64,000 nt of DNA from CANDOC01 sp965261725. GTDB lineage: Bacteria > Pseudomonadota > Gammaproteobacteria > Pseudomonadales > Endozoicomonadaceae. The notes beneath the pieces were generated by a model. The model had not been told where the DNA came from, ran no database searches, and saw only the letters and a program-made list of their open reading frames with translations. The first letter of the stretch is position 1; each line of letters opens with the position of its first letter. A program made the position numbers and the translations under genes. Positions 25,178 through 33,555 of the stretch are shown piece after piece. The DNA lies in contig CBDHDU010000034.1 of the NCBI GenBank assembly GCA_965261725.1, forward strand, positions 124,001 to 188,000, in the 5' to 3' direction.

Positions 25178-26089
25178 TTAGAAGTACCCCTCAATCTTCT
25201 TCTTCTCCATCGACCCCGAAGAATCATGATCAATCACCCGCCCCTGACGCTCAGAGGTTTTGGTTAGCAACATCTCCTGAATAATCTCGGGCAAAGTGCT
25301 GGCGCGAGACTCAACGGCACCAGTCAGCGGATAACAACCCAGAGTACGGAAGCGAACCCATTCCATTTTAGGTTCTTCACCTTCCTTCAAAGGCATACGT
25401 TCATCGTCAACCATAATCAGGGTGCCGTCACGTTCTACCACCGGGCGCTGGGCAGCAAAGTAAAGCGGTACAATCTCAATACTTTCCAGATAGATGTATT
25501 GCCAGATATCCAGTTCAGTCCAGTTTGATAGCGGGAATACACGAATGCTTTCGCCTTTTTCCACCTTGCCATTGTAGGTGTTCCACAGCTCTGGGCGCTG
25601 ATTCTTCGGATCCCAGCGATGGTTTTTGTCACGGAAAGAATACACTCGTTCTTTAGCGCGTGACTTCTCTTCATCACGACGGGCCCCACCAAAGGCGGCA
25701 TCAAACTTATGCTTGTTCAATGCCTGCTTCAGACCTTCGGTTTTCATTACGTCGGTGTATTTAGCAGAACCATGGTCAAACGGATTGATATTGGCCTTAC
25801 GACCTTCTTCATTCGTATGCACCAGCAACTCCATACCGTACTTCTTGGCAGTACGGTCACGAAAACTGATCATCTCCTTAAACTTCCATGTGGTATCCAC
25901 ATGCATTAGTGGGAAGGGAGGCACACCCGGCGCAAACGCTTTAGCGGCCAGATGCAGCATAACAGCGGAGTCCTTACCAATGGAGTACAGCATCACAGGG
26001 TTATCAAACTCTGCGGCGACTTCACGGATAATATGGATGGACTCGGCTTCGAGTTGTTTCAGATGGGTTAATCGTTCTTGGGATATCAT
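25178..26089 (-). CDS. cysD: Sulfate adenylyltransferase subunit 2
   Basis: The catalytic PP-loop ATPase subunit of ATP sulfurylase; with CysN it makes APS. 303 residues, as in E. coli. Motifs: MLYSIGKDSAVMLHLAAKAF (PP-loop, about 33-52), PLMHVDTTWKFKEMISFRD, FGGARRDEEKSRAKER, and the C-terminal SSGSMEKKKIEGYF. It is the first gene of the operon and is preceded by an octamer array and an ops-like element, so transcription of the block is probably antitermination-controlled. Confidence 0.96.
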   Translation of the reverse strand: MISQERLTHLKQLEAESIHIIREVAAEFDNPVMLYSIGKDSAVMLHLAAKAFAPGVPPFPLMHVDTTWKFKEMISFRDRTAKKYGMELLVHTNEEGRKANINPFDHGSAKYTDVMKTEGLKQALNKHKFDAAFGGARRDEEKSRAKERVYSFRDKNHRWDPKNQRPELWNTYNGKVEKGESIRVFPLSNWTELDIWQYIYLESIEIVPLYFAAQRPVVERDGTLIMVDDERMPLKEGEEPKMEWVRFRTLGCYPLTGAVESRASTLPEIIQEMLLTKTSERQGRVIDHDSSGSMEKKKIEGYF

Positions 26090-26105
26090 GAAAAAGCTCT
26101 TTTTG

Positions 26106-26182
26106 AGCTGTAAAGCTGTAAAGCTGTAAAGCTGTAAAGTTAATAACCTTACAGCTTTACAGCTTTACAGCTTTACAGCTTT
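26106..26182. repeat. Paired inverted octamer arrays upstream of cysD
   Basis: Left arm GCTGTAAA x4; right arm CTTTACAG x4. The arms are perfectly complementary over about 30 bases with a short A/T-rich loop. The array lies between the ops-like element and the cysD start. Confidence 0.88.
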
Positions 26183-26185
26183 TCC

Positions 26186-26197
26186 AACGCTACCGCC
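26186..26197 (-). promoter_or_regulatory. ops (JUMPStart core) element upstream of cysD
   Basis: On the minus strand the sequence is GGCGGTAGCGTT, 11 of 12 bases identical to the ops core GGCGGTAGCGTG that loads RfaH on paused RNA polymerase. It lies 97 bp before the cysD start, within the 5' leader as expected, and is preceded by two further G/C bases as at the other two sites. Confidence 0.75.
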
Positions 26198-26341
26198 CGT
26201 CGATTGCGGGCGATATTCGAAACAGCGACAAATACAGAATTTTCAGTATATGCCACACTACAGAAGATCAGGGGTAAAAAGGATAAGGAGAAATATCAGC
26301 GAGTCGCATACTATTTTCTTAATAGCAATGCAAATCCTCAT

Positions 26342-27295
26342 TTATTGAATAATAAACGGACTGTTCACAAGCTCCTGACCAGTATCTGCTACTTTTACCT
26401 GCACCTTATCACCGGTTTTCAGTTGTCCGGTAATGCCGGTAAAACCAACAAAAGCCTGTCTTGGGGTATTGAATTGGAGCAGCGCGGGTCTGTGCTCTTT
26501 GGCTTTAACTTTGCCTTGCAGTTGATCGTTAACACTAATGGCTAACTCAACGGGTTGATTGCTATGATCAAAAGCCCAGCCAAATACTTTCCCGTCTTTA
26601 CAGGAACCTATCTGACCGTGGACAAATGAAAGACCGGCTGAGTATAATTCCCGGCGCTGGTTAAACAACCGGCAACAGGCTTGATAGTGACTCACTTCGG
26701 CTTTGTTACGATGTGCAATTTCTGACACCAACTCTTCATCCAGATCATGCTGAGGTGCCTTATCTTGCCCTGCCATATTAAGGGAAAGATCCTGTAAATC
26801 AGTTCCGTACGTAGCATTAAAAAGCTGTAGCGACTCAGAATAATGCTCAGTGATACCAATAAACCCTAAAAGGTGTGGAGCGTAGCCCTGAAACATCCTG
26901 AACTGCCGGTTAGTAAATTCGGGCCGTTTGCAAAAGTCCCGCAAATCACCGGTAAAATCATAATGCCGCTTAAAGTGTTTAAACTCAGAAACCAGTCGTG
27001 ATACCGGTTCCCTGACAAAACTGAATACTTGCTGTTGATTAAACAGCGGAGAAAATCTTTTGGCAGGCACATGCCCACCCAGCAGCCTGATATCATCAGA
27101 AATTAATAGCTGTTTTAGTTGATAAAAATCCTTTTCTTCATAAATAGCTTTAATAAGAGCAGGATGGGTTTCAGGCTGTTTTTCTCCATAGTCGTAGACT
27201 ATTTTTTCCCGACTATAAAAAGCTTCTGCGGCCTTACGAAAACTGGTGCCAGCAGTTTTAGGCACATGAATAAAAAAAAGCGGATGCATAATCAC
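26342..27295 (-). CDS. PAPS-dependent carbohydrate sulfotransferase
   Basis: A 317-residue sulfotransferase of the sulfotransferase-2 / heparan 2-O type. The 5'-phosphosulfate loop is FFIHVPKTAGTSFRKA at about 7-22 and the 3'-phosphate motif is VFSFVREPVSRLVSEFKHF at about 89-107. The C-terminal 90 residues (GKVFGWAFDHSNQPVELAIS onward) form a separate beta-rich module. The enzyme would move sulfate from PAPS to a sugar hydroxyl. The gene start overlaps the stop of the GT2 gene by 4 bases, and the PAPS-producing cys operon follows. Together these point to a sulfated surface polysaccharide. Confidence 0.82.
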   Translation of the reverse strand: MIMHPLFFIHVPKTAGTSFRKAAEAFYSREKIVYDYGEKQPETHPALIKAIYEEKDFYQLKQLLISDDIRLLGGHVPAKRFSPLFNQQQVFSFVREPVSRLVSEFKHFKRHYDFTGDLRDFCKRPEFTNRQFRMFQGYAPHLLGFIGITEHYSESLQLFNATYGTDLQDLSLNMAGQDKAPQHDLDEELVSEIAHRNKAEVSHYQACCRLFNQRRELYSAGLSFVHGQIGSCKDGKVFGWAFDHSNQPVELAISVNDQLQGKVKAKEHRPALLQFNTPRQAFVGFTGITGQLKTGDKVQVKVADTGQELVNSPFIIQ

Positions 27296-29517
27296 GATAA
27301 TACTGAAAAATCTTCTCTGGAGCGGGTTAAATTAGGACTGTAATACGGGTCATTATCTAAAAGCGCCTGCCAGCGTTGTGCCAGCAATTGCTTTTCCCGC
27401 TCAAAACGAGCCTGCTTTTCAGGCGTGTCATCGAACCCGCGGGTTTTGGATTCAAAATGGTACAGTTCTGCATAAGGCGTAAACACATTGCGATAACCGG
27501 CAGCCTGCACCTTCAGGCAGAAATCCACATCGTTATACGCAACTGTAAAGGCTTCTTCAAGCCCCCCTGCCTGTTGGTAAACTGACTTCCTGACCACCAG
27601 ACAGGCTCCGGTGACAGCAGACAGATTCTGTCGTGCATTGGCGCGGTTAAAATATCCCGGATGGTCACCCGGTAATCCGCGATGAGCATGTGCGGCATAG
27701 CCACCCAACCCAAGAATGACGCCAGCATGTTGAATATCACCATCCGGGTAATATAACTTCGCACCCACACAACCGATCTCATCCTTAATGGCTAAAGAGA
27801 CCAGCTCATTCAGCCAGTCAGGGGTAATCACTTCAACATCATTATTCACCAGTGCCAGAAACTCACCCTGTGCCTGCTCTGCTGCAAAGTTGTTGATCGC
27901 TGAATAGTTAAATGGCTGGTTAAAATGCAGCAGCCTGATTTCCGGCTTTTTGCTCATTGCATCGAGCCAGGCCAGCGTTTCCGGGTCATCACTTTGGTTG
28001 TCAACAATCAGAATTTCATAATTCTGATATCGGGTTTTACTCAAAATGCTTTCAATACAAGGCTTGATAACATCCAGCCCGTTACGGGTTGGAATAATAA
28101 CCGAGACCAGAGGCGGTTGTTCCGGCAATGGATATTTCACCCGGTAAAAATTGGCGATTTTATCATGCACCACCTCAACACCCGGCTGATCACGAACAGC
28201 ATCCTGTAATGCCCTCAAACCCGCTTCAGTTGCATAGCCTTTAGCATCGGCAGAGGAAGCCGTTGAACCTTCAAACGCCCGCCAGTGATACAATACATGG
28301 GGAATATGATGAATTTGATCAGGCTTAAGTTGCTGTGTCAGCCTGAGCATCAAATCATAATCCTGCGCGCCTTCATAACCTTCACGAAACCCGTCAACCT
28401 GTTTCAGTAATGCCGTTTGAATGATCGCAAGATGGGTAATGTAATTGTGAGAATAAAGCAGCTCAGGATTCCACTGGCTTTTAAAGTGAGGCGACTGACG
28501 ATGACCATCCTCATCTATAAAATCTTCATCACTATAAAAAAGCTGAGCGTCAGGATTCTGGTTAATAGCCTCTGTAACACAGTACAGAGCATGAGGCGCC
28601 AGACAATCATCATGGTCAAATAATGCTGTATATTCACCGGTAGCCAGTGCTAAAGCACTGTTACTGGCTTGCGAAATATGACCATTTTTCTCCCGAAAAA
28701 CCACCTTAATCCGGGAATCTCGCGCCTGATATTCTTCCAATACGCGACGAACATATGGCTCCGTGGAGCAGTCATCAGCAATGCACAACTCCCAATGGCT
28801 GTAAGCCTGCGCCAACACCGAATCCAAAGCCGCCCGCAAAAACAACTCCGGCGGATTATAAACCGGCATCAAAACAGAGATCAGCGGCTGCCTTTCAAAC
28901 TGACCGGCGCTTACTCGCAAAGCCCCGTGATCACCAAACAAAGGCTGCTCAATACGCCCAATCCACTGCTCATAAGTCCCCGTTAAAGGAGCAGAACAAA
29001 AACACTCCGAATACGCCGCTAACAAAGCTTCAGGCTTCAAGCTTCCAGCTTCCAGCTTAAAATCGGGATGAGTCCGGCTCACCTTATCAATCATCAGGCT
29101 ACGCGCCTTCCCGGCAGACAGTTTACATAACTGAAACTGCTCCACAGAAAACTCAGCGGCTTCTTCACAGGGATCAAATCTGAGGGAAGTAGCGATACGA
29201 GGAAAATAAACAACCTTCTTAATCAGTTTCCCGGATACCAGCGGCAACTTATACGATAAAGACTCATCAAACCCATCTCCATAACTAAAGTACAACTTCC
29301 CATTAAACCGGCTCAAAGAAGCCCTGACCCTCAATTCCAACATATACCAGCCTCTAGGCATTGGCCCTGAAGATGGCTTCAGTTTAAAAGCAGGGTCATC
29401 TCCCGTAGAACGCCAGTCATAAGAATCTCCCTCAACCAACTGTTGCAGTGGCTCAAGAAGACAGGGCTGACGACAATTAACCCAACGGCGGGAATCGCCA
29501 ATAAAACGTTTTAGCAT
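27292..29517 (-). CDS. Two-domain family 2 glycosyltransferase
   Basis: A 741-residue protein with about 210 N-terminal residues of unknown, beta-rich character. The first GT-A domain follows (PLISVLMPVYNPPELFLRAA from about 211, with FDHDDCLAP as the DxD region). The second starts near residue 470 (PLVSVIIPTRNGLDVIKPCI, with LVNNDVEVITPDWL and CLVVRKSVYQQAGGLEE). Such double-headed GT2 enzymes often polymerise or extend a repeat unit with two sugars. The sulfotransferase gene overlaps its end. A short heptamer-like stretch (CTTCCAG) is coded near residue 155. Confidence 0.9.
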   Translation of the reverse strand: MLKRFIGDSRRWVNCRQPCLLEPLQQLVEGDSYDWRSTGDDPAFKLKPSSGPMPRGWYMLELRVRASLSRFNGKLYFSYGDGFDESLSYKLPLVSGKLIKKVVYFPRIATSLRFDPCEEAAEFSVEQFQLCKLSAGKARSLMIDKVSRTHPDFKLEAGSLKPEALLAAYSECFCSAPLTGTYEQWIGRIEQPLFGDHGALRVSAGQFERQPLISVLMPVYNPPELFLRAALDSVLAQAYSHWELCIADDCSTEPYVRRVLEEYQARDSRIKVVFREKNGHISQASNSALALATGEYTALFDHDDCLAPHALYCVTEAINQNPDAQLFYSDEDFIDEDGHRQSPHFKSQWNPELLYSHNYITHLAIIQTALLKQVDGFREGYEGAQDYDLMLRLTQQLKPDQIHHIPHVLYHWRAFEGSTASSADAKGYATEAGLRALQDAVRDQPGVEVVHDKIANFYRVKYPLPEQPPLVSVIIPTRNGLDVIKPCIESILSKTRYQNYEILIVDNQSDDPETLAWLDAMSKKPEIRLLHFNQPFNYSAINNFAAEQAQGEFLALVNNDVEVITPDWLNELVSLAIKDEIGCVGAKLYYPDGDIQHAGVILGLGGYAAHAHRGLPGDHPGYFNRANARQNLSAVTGACLVVRKSVYQQAGGLEEAFTVAYNDVDFCLKVQAAGYRNVFTPYAELYHFESKTRGFDDTPEKQARFEREKQLLAQRWQALLDNDPYYSPNLTRSREDFSVLS

Positions 29518-29524
29518 TGAATAA

Positions 29525-29662
29525 GACTGTATGGCTGTAAGGCTGTATGGTTGTATGGCTGTATGGCTGTATGGTTGTATGGCTGTATGGCTGTAAGATT
29601 CTTAACTTTACAGCCTTACAGCCTTACAGCCTTACAGCTTTACAACTTTACAACTTTAAAGC
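29525..29662. repeat. Inverted octamer arrays between galU and the GT2 gene
   Basis: Left arm of about nine units of GTATGGCT/GTAAGGCT; right arm of seven units CCTTACAG/CTTTACAA. The galU stop codon lies at the edge of the right arm. Confidence 0.87.
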
Positions 29663-30531
29663 TTAAGACCCCGCAAATACTCCCGAAACACCCCATTCAA
29701 CTCCGGATGCCGCAAAGCATACTCAACATTCGCCTTCATATGCCCCATCTTGCTACCACAGTCATAACGGATACCATCAAACTCATACGCCATTACATCC
29801 TGCTCTTTCAGCAGGTCAGCAATCGCATCGGTCAGCTGAATTTCATTACCCGCACCTCGCCCGGTATTTTCAAGCAATTCAAAAATACGTGGCTGAAGCA
29901 CATAACGCCCCACAATAGAAAGGTTGGACGGCGCTTTTTCCACAGGCGGTTTTTCAACGACACCTTTTAACTTATACAACCGGTCACTCAGTTCAACAGG
30001 ATCAATAACACCGTATTGATTGACCCGTTCCATAGGCACCTGTTCAACAGCAACCACAGAGCTATCCGACTCGGTTGCCAAATCAACCATGGTATTCAAA
30101 CAGGGCTGATGCTCGCAGTGAATCATATCGTCGGCCAGCAAAATCGCAAAAGGTTCATTACCCACAATATCTTTGGCACACAAAACAGCATGACCTAAAC
30201 CTAAGGCTTCCTGTTGGCGAACATAAAAGCAGTTCACGCCTTTGGGCAGAATATTTTTAACCGTCTCAAGCAGCTCGTTTTTACCGGCTTGCTCCAGTTT
30301 ATATTCAAGCTCAAAGTTTTTATCGAAGTGATCTTCAATCGGGCGTTTGGTCCAGGACGTTACAAAAATAAGGTCAGTGATACCTGCCGCTATAGCTTCT
30401 TCAACAGCATACTGAATCAGTGGTTTATCAACCACTGGTAGCATTTCTTTGGGGCAAGCTTTAGTGGCAGGCAAAAAACGGGTGCCCATTCCGGCTACAG
30501 GGAATACGGCTTTTTTGATTTTAACAGACAT
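29656..30531 (-). CDS. galU: UTP-glucose-1-phosphate uridylyltransferase
   Basis: Makes UDP-glucose from glucose-1-phosphate and UTP. From the ATG at 30531 it has 291 residues (E. coli 302). Signature PVAGMGTRFLPATKACPKEM at about 10-29; also VDKPLIQYAVEEAIAAGI, ILLADDMIHCEHQPCL, GVVEKPPVEKAPSNLSIVGR, and YDCGSKMGHMKANVEY. An upstream in-frame ATG at 30585 would add 18 residues not seen in the family. It is the first gene of a block with the GT2 and sulfotransferase genes, from which it is separated by octamer arrays. Confidence 0.95.
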   Translation of the reverse strand: MSVKIKKAVFPVAGMGTRFLPATKACPKEMLPVVDKPLIQYAVEEAIAAGITDLIFVTSWTKRPIEDHFDKNFELEYKLEQAGKNELLETVKNILPKGVNCFYVRQQEALGLGHAVLCAKDIVGNEPFAILLADDMIHCEHQPCLNTMVDLATESDSSVVAVEQVPMERVNQYGVIDPVELSDRLYKLKGVVEKPPVEKAPSNLSIVGRYVLQPRIFELLENTGRGAGNEIQLTDAIADLLKEQDVMAYEFDGIRYDCGSKMGHMKANVEYALRHPELNGVFREYLRGLKL

Positions 30532-30664
30532 GAGAAAGTTGAAGTTGAAAGTTGAAAAAAAACAGAGATAGAGGGACGAAACCACTTAAGCTCGAATATT
30601 CTACTCCGGCGTTTAAATGTGCTACCTTATGTGTACACAAAAATTTAACAAGGTAACCTCAGTC

Positions 30665-30988
30665 ATGCATATGTTTGGTATCAGGGATTTACGGGAGCGC
30701 AGCGGCGAATTGACCAAAGCTGCTGAATCCGGCCATTTAAGTGTCTTCACGAAAAGAGACAGGCCCTTTATGGTTGGTGTTCCTTTCAGTGAAGCCCTGT
30801 TAAAAGAAGGCGTGAACACGAATCTCGCCATACACCTCTACCGTCAGGGGGTTCTGTCACCGGCAAAAGCAGCCCGACTGGCAGAATGCAGCCTTGAAGC
30901 GTTTATACAAACACTCGGTTACCTCGGCATAACGCTTATCGATTACGATGCCAGCGAATTAGATGAGGAGTTAGATAACCTTGGCTAG
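30665..30988 (+). CDS. UPF0175-family antitoxin
   Basis: A 107-residue protein. FGIRDLRERSGELTKAAESG resembles a Phd/YefM N-terminus, and AIHLYRQGVLSPAKAARLAECSLEAFI is the UPF0175 helix-turn-helix-like core. UPF0175 genes commonly pair with DUF3368 PIN toxins, exactly the partner encoded next with an 8-base overlap. The ATG at 30665 follows AAGGTAACC. An earlier in-frame ATG at 30617 is less likely. Confidence 0.8.
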   Translation: MHMFGIRDLRERSGELTKAAESGHLSVFTKRDRPFMVGVPFSEALLKEGVNTNLAIHLYRQGVLSPAKAARLAECSLEAFIQTLGYLGITLIDYDASELDEELDNLG

Positions 30989-31505
30989 TCACAGCAAGCC
31001 TCTTATCATTGCTGATAGCAGCCCGCTTATTGCCTTGGCGTTGCTCAACCTGCTCCCGGAATTACGCAGCCTGTCCAGCGAAATACTCATACCGGCCACT
31101 GTTGAGAAAGAATGCACCCAAAACCTCTCGCTTCCTGCCGCCCGACAAATTGAAAAGGCAATCAGTACCCGGTTACTGACGGTAACACCGGATATTGATT
31201 TACATCAATCACCTGAACTAATGACAGTTTCAGTGCTGATAGACCCCGGTGAAGCACAGGCAATAGCCATCGCTAAAACACAGCAGGGTTTATTGCTCAT
31301 TGATGATAAAGCAGGAAGACGCTGTGCCAGGCACATGGGCATCCCCGTCACAGGTAGCCTTGGTGTAATGTTAAAGCTCAAACAGAACGGGAGATTATCC
31401 GCTCTAAAGCCCTTGTTAGAAAAACTGAGCCAGCATGGTTACCGGTATTCTGCGCTTCTCATAGAACAGATACTTGAAAAGGCAGGTGAGAACAGCAAAA
31501 ACTAA
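30981..31505 (+). CDS. DUF3368 PIN-like toxin
   Basis: A 174-residue protein of the DUF3368 group of PIN-domain nucleases. Acidic residues: IIADSSPLIALALL (D12), E in PATVEKECTQN, DPGEAQAIAIAK, and LLLIDDKAGRRCARHMGIPV. It starts at TTG (30981), overlapping the end of the UPF0175 antitoxin by 8 bases. Two fragments of a close paralogue's C-terminus (LLxxLSExGYRYSSLLIDQ) occur at 34191-34289 and 32425-32490, so this module was once duplicated in the island. Confidence 0.82.
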   Translation: MASHSKPLIIADSSPLIALALLNLLPELRSLSSEILIPATVEKECTQNLSLPAARQIEKAISTRLLTVTPDIDLHQSPELMTVSVLIDPGEAQAIAIAKTQQGLLLIDDKAGRRCARHMGIPVTGSLGVMLKLKQNGRLSALKPLLEKLSQHGYRYSALLIEQILEKAGENSKN

Positions 31506-31596
31506 GCTCGGAACTTCTACAGAACAGGAGCCATTTTTGTCTTCCTGCTTTTTAAATACGGTTAGAAACAACCAAACCAGATATTGCCTTCATTTC

Positions 31597-31863
31597 TCAT
31601 GCAGCATCGACCGTCACCAACTTTCCGGCCTGTTCAAGTTTTTCGTGCAGACTGGCGGGGCTAAACTCAAGACCGTTAGGCCAGCACAATGCTCCAAGCT
31701 CCAGAAAAAAACGACAAAAATACTGTGCATTTTCCAAGGGTAGTGTCATGGACGTTTTTTTGGCCAATACTGGTGAAAAATCCATTATTCCATAAGAGCC
31801 ATCAGAAAAAGAAAGACGAACTTCCTGGCCGCCCATCCACTCGGCTTTAGTCAGTTTAATCAT
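31597..31863 (-). CDS. DUF2442-family protein
   Basis: An 88-residue protein of the DUF2442 family (VRLSFSDGSYGIMDFSPVLAK, LELGALCWPNGLEFSPASLH). The family is commonly encoded directly after a DUF4160 gene as a putative toxin-antitoxin-like pair. The broken DUF4160 gene lies upstream and overlaps its start by 8 bases. With the partner disrupted, the module is probably not functional. Confidence 0.75.
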   Translation of the reverse strand: MIKLTKAEWMGGQEVRLSFSDGSYGIMDFSPVLAKKTSMTLPLENAQYFCRFFLELGALCWPNGLEFSPASLHEKLEQAGKLVTVDAA

Positions 31864-32301
31864 AATCTGCTCCCGGAATGCGCTCTAATGGCTGAAGTTC
31901 CACTGCCTTTTGCCAATTGCTTAACAGTGCTGCTTTATGCTCAGTGCACCAATCAGATACAAGCTTGGTCGGCTGTGTTGTCGGCGATAGTTGAAGGGCT
32001 ACAACCCCTATATTTCCTGCATTTCTGGATAAGCCTATGACTCGTGGGCATTACATAATTTTTGTAACTTCTGCTAATCATAAGTCCCATCGGAAAACCT
32101 GTGATTGGTGCGTTAGTACGCCAACTATTGTCGGCAACACAGCCAGCTTGGTCGCTTTCTTTGGAAGACGACCCTTAAGAATAGTTTTTCGATACTCATC
32201 AGAGCCTCACAGCCTTGGTATTCAACATGAATATGCGGTGGAGGGTGATCATCGTGGTACATCCTGATGTAAATTCCAAAAAAGGAAGAAATAACCGGCA
32301 T
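31856..32301 (-). pseudogene. DUF4160 gene broken by a frameshift and a MITE
   Basis: From ATG 32301 the frame gives MPVISSFFGIYIRMYHDDHP and then HIHVEYQGCEALMSIEK, the DUF4160 start. One A is missing after IE; the next frame continues as KTILKGRLPKKATKL. There a 174-bp insertion with its 9-bp target duplication breaks the gene. Beyond it (31970 to 31856) the same frame resumes as VSDWCTEHKAALLSNWQK and ends in ERIPGADYD. Removing the insertion restores the family sequence exactly except for the missing A. Confidence 0.85.
31971..32144. mobile_element. 174-bp MITE with 23-bp terminal inverted repeats and 9-bp target duplication
   Basis: The left end begins GGCTGTGTTGTCGGCGATAG. The complement of the right end begins GGCTGTGTTGCCGACAATAG. 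Over 23 bases 20 match. The element is flanked by perfect 9-bp direct repeats AGCTTGGTC (31962-31970 and 32145-32153). It has no coding capacity, so it would be moved by a transposase elsewhere. The GGCTnTGTTG end and 9-bp duplication recall the IS903 branch of the IS5 family; that assignment is an inference. Confidence 0.9.
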
Positions 32302-32396
32302 ATCACCTCTCTTCGGCTAAAAGCTTATATCTTCTAGCCTAGGGCTGCCTGGGTCAACATCCATTCAGGCGTACGAAGTGATGGCTACTGATTGTA

Positions 32397-32580
32397 TGCA
32401 CGATGCGAGAACTGACCCCGGTTTCTACTTCTCATCGATCAAGTACTTGAAATGGCAAATGAACAGAAATGAAACGTTAAATCTTGTTCACTTCATGCAC
32501 TATGCAAGAACTGACCCCAGAGTTTCTGCAAGAACTGACCCCAGAGTTTCTGACCCCAGAGTTTTGACCCCAGAGTTTTG
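32397..32580 (+). repeat. TGCACGATGCAAGAACTGACCCC motif cluster with a DUF3368 gene scrap
   Basis: Copies of the dispersed motif TGCA(N)7-GAACTGACCCC start at 32397 and 32495. They are followed by four tandem copies of CTGACCCCAGAGTTT up to 32580. Between them, 32425-32490 codes for LLIDQVLEMANEQK and a stop, the end of a DUF3368 toxin identical to the scrap at 34191. The segment 32154-32396 otherwise holds only the DUF4160 start region and nothing further that I recognise. Confidence 0.75.
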
Positions 32581-32652
32581 CGGATTCCTGACATTGTAAA
32601 GAGTGATATCAGTGCTATCATTTTTTACAGGTTCAACCAAAAGGGCAAAGAT

Positions 32653-32886
32653 ATGGCTAATCTGATTGTTCGAAATATTGATGAAAAAGTTGTCGATGCT
32701 CTAAAAGCCCGGGCAGGGCGTTTTGGCCGAAGCGCCGAAGCAGAACATCGTCGGATCCTTGAGTCAGCTCTGCTCAAACCCAGAAAAAAAAGCTTTTCCG
32801 AAGCGATAAAGAACATCCCTGAAGTCGGTAACGACTCGGATTTTGAACGACTTGACGACTCAGGAGATCGGGATGTATTTAATTGA
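32653..32886 (+). CDS. FitA-like ribbon-helix-helix antitoxin
   Basis: From the ATG at 32653 the protein has 77 residues: MANLIVRNIDEKVVDALKAR, the N-terminal ribbon-helix-helix of FitA/VapB antitoxins, then GRSAEAEHRRILESAL. The acidic C-terminus would bind the toxin. The toxin gene begins 14 bases before its stop. A truncated close copy of this antitoxin gene, alone, is present at 48325-48474. Confidence 0.85.
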   Translation: MANLIVRNIDEKVVDALKARAGRFGRSAEAEHRRILESALLKPRKKSFSEAIKNIPEVGNDSDFERLDDSGDRDVFN

Positions 32887-33298
32887 TACCAACGTTATCA
32901 GTGAATTACGCAAGAAAAGAAAAGCAAATCCCGGTGTGAGATCGTTTTTTCAAGATGCTGAAACCCAGTCGCTACCTTTGTTCCTGAGTGTCATCACCAT
33001 AGGTGAGCTTCGCAGAGGCGTTGAGAAGATTCGCTACCGTGGTGACCATATTCAAGCAAATCAGCTGGAAACCTGGCTGACTGCTTTAGCGGCTGACTAT
33101 CAGGAGCATATTCTGGACTTCGGGCGTACCGAAGCACAGGTCTGGGGCAAACTCAGGGCACCACACCACGAGCATGCTATTGATAAGCAAATTGCGGCTA
33201 CAGCGCTGTGCTACGACATGACCGTCGTTACCAGAAACACTGACGATTTCAAAAGCACTGGCGTTAAATTGCTAAATCCCTTTAGCCTTAACCGTTAA
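32873..33298 (+). CDS. FitB/VapC-like PIN-domain toxin
   Basis: From the ATG at 32873 (AGGAG before it) the protein has 141 residues: MYLIDTNVISELRKKRKANPG, ITIGELRRGVEKIRYRGD, and the C-terminal IDKQIAATALCYDMTVVTRNTDDF. These hold the four acidic residues of the PIN nuclease site in FitB-type order. It overlaps the antitoxin and the start of a RAYT remnant follows its stop directly. Confidence 0.88.
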   Translation: MYLIDTNVISELRKKRKANPGVRSFFQDAETQSLPLFLSVITIGELRRGVEKIRYRGDHIQANQLETWLTALAADYQEHILDFGRTEAQVWGKLRAPHHEHAIDKQIAATALCYDMTVVTRNTDDFKSTGVKLLNPFSLNR

Positions 33299-33466
33299 TT
33301 ATTGCGCTCATTGCCGCGAGAAGTAATGTGATACAAAGCCCCCGCGTATTCTAACCGTATTGGCCGACTCATTATCAAACCTCTTTCAGTAAAACGAATG
33401 ACTAAAAGTAGTTGGCATTATGCACGATGCAAGAATTGACTTCGGTTCCTGCTGCCCCCGGTTTCT
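33299..33466 (-). pseudogene. RAYT transposase N-terminal remnant with element end
   Basis: On the minus strand from 33372 the frame reads MSRPIRLEYAGALYHITSRG then NERN and stops. This is the first 24 codons of the RAYT gene found whole-length (but interrupted) at 35008-37476. The matching DNA continues for about 100 bp upstream of the ATG into a TGCACGATGCAAGAATTGAC element end at 33421. Only one end of the element remains. Confidence 0.8.
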
Positions 33467-33555
33467 AGAGATTCTAGCTTCTCTTCTGGCTTCCTCTTCC
33501 GCACCACACAGAACTAGGCTAACTTATAGATGTACTTCAGAAAAGGAGCAATCAG

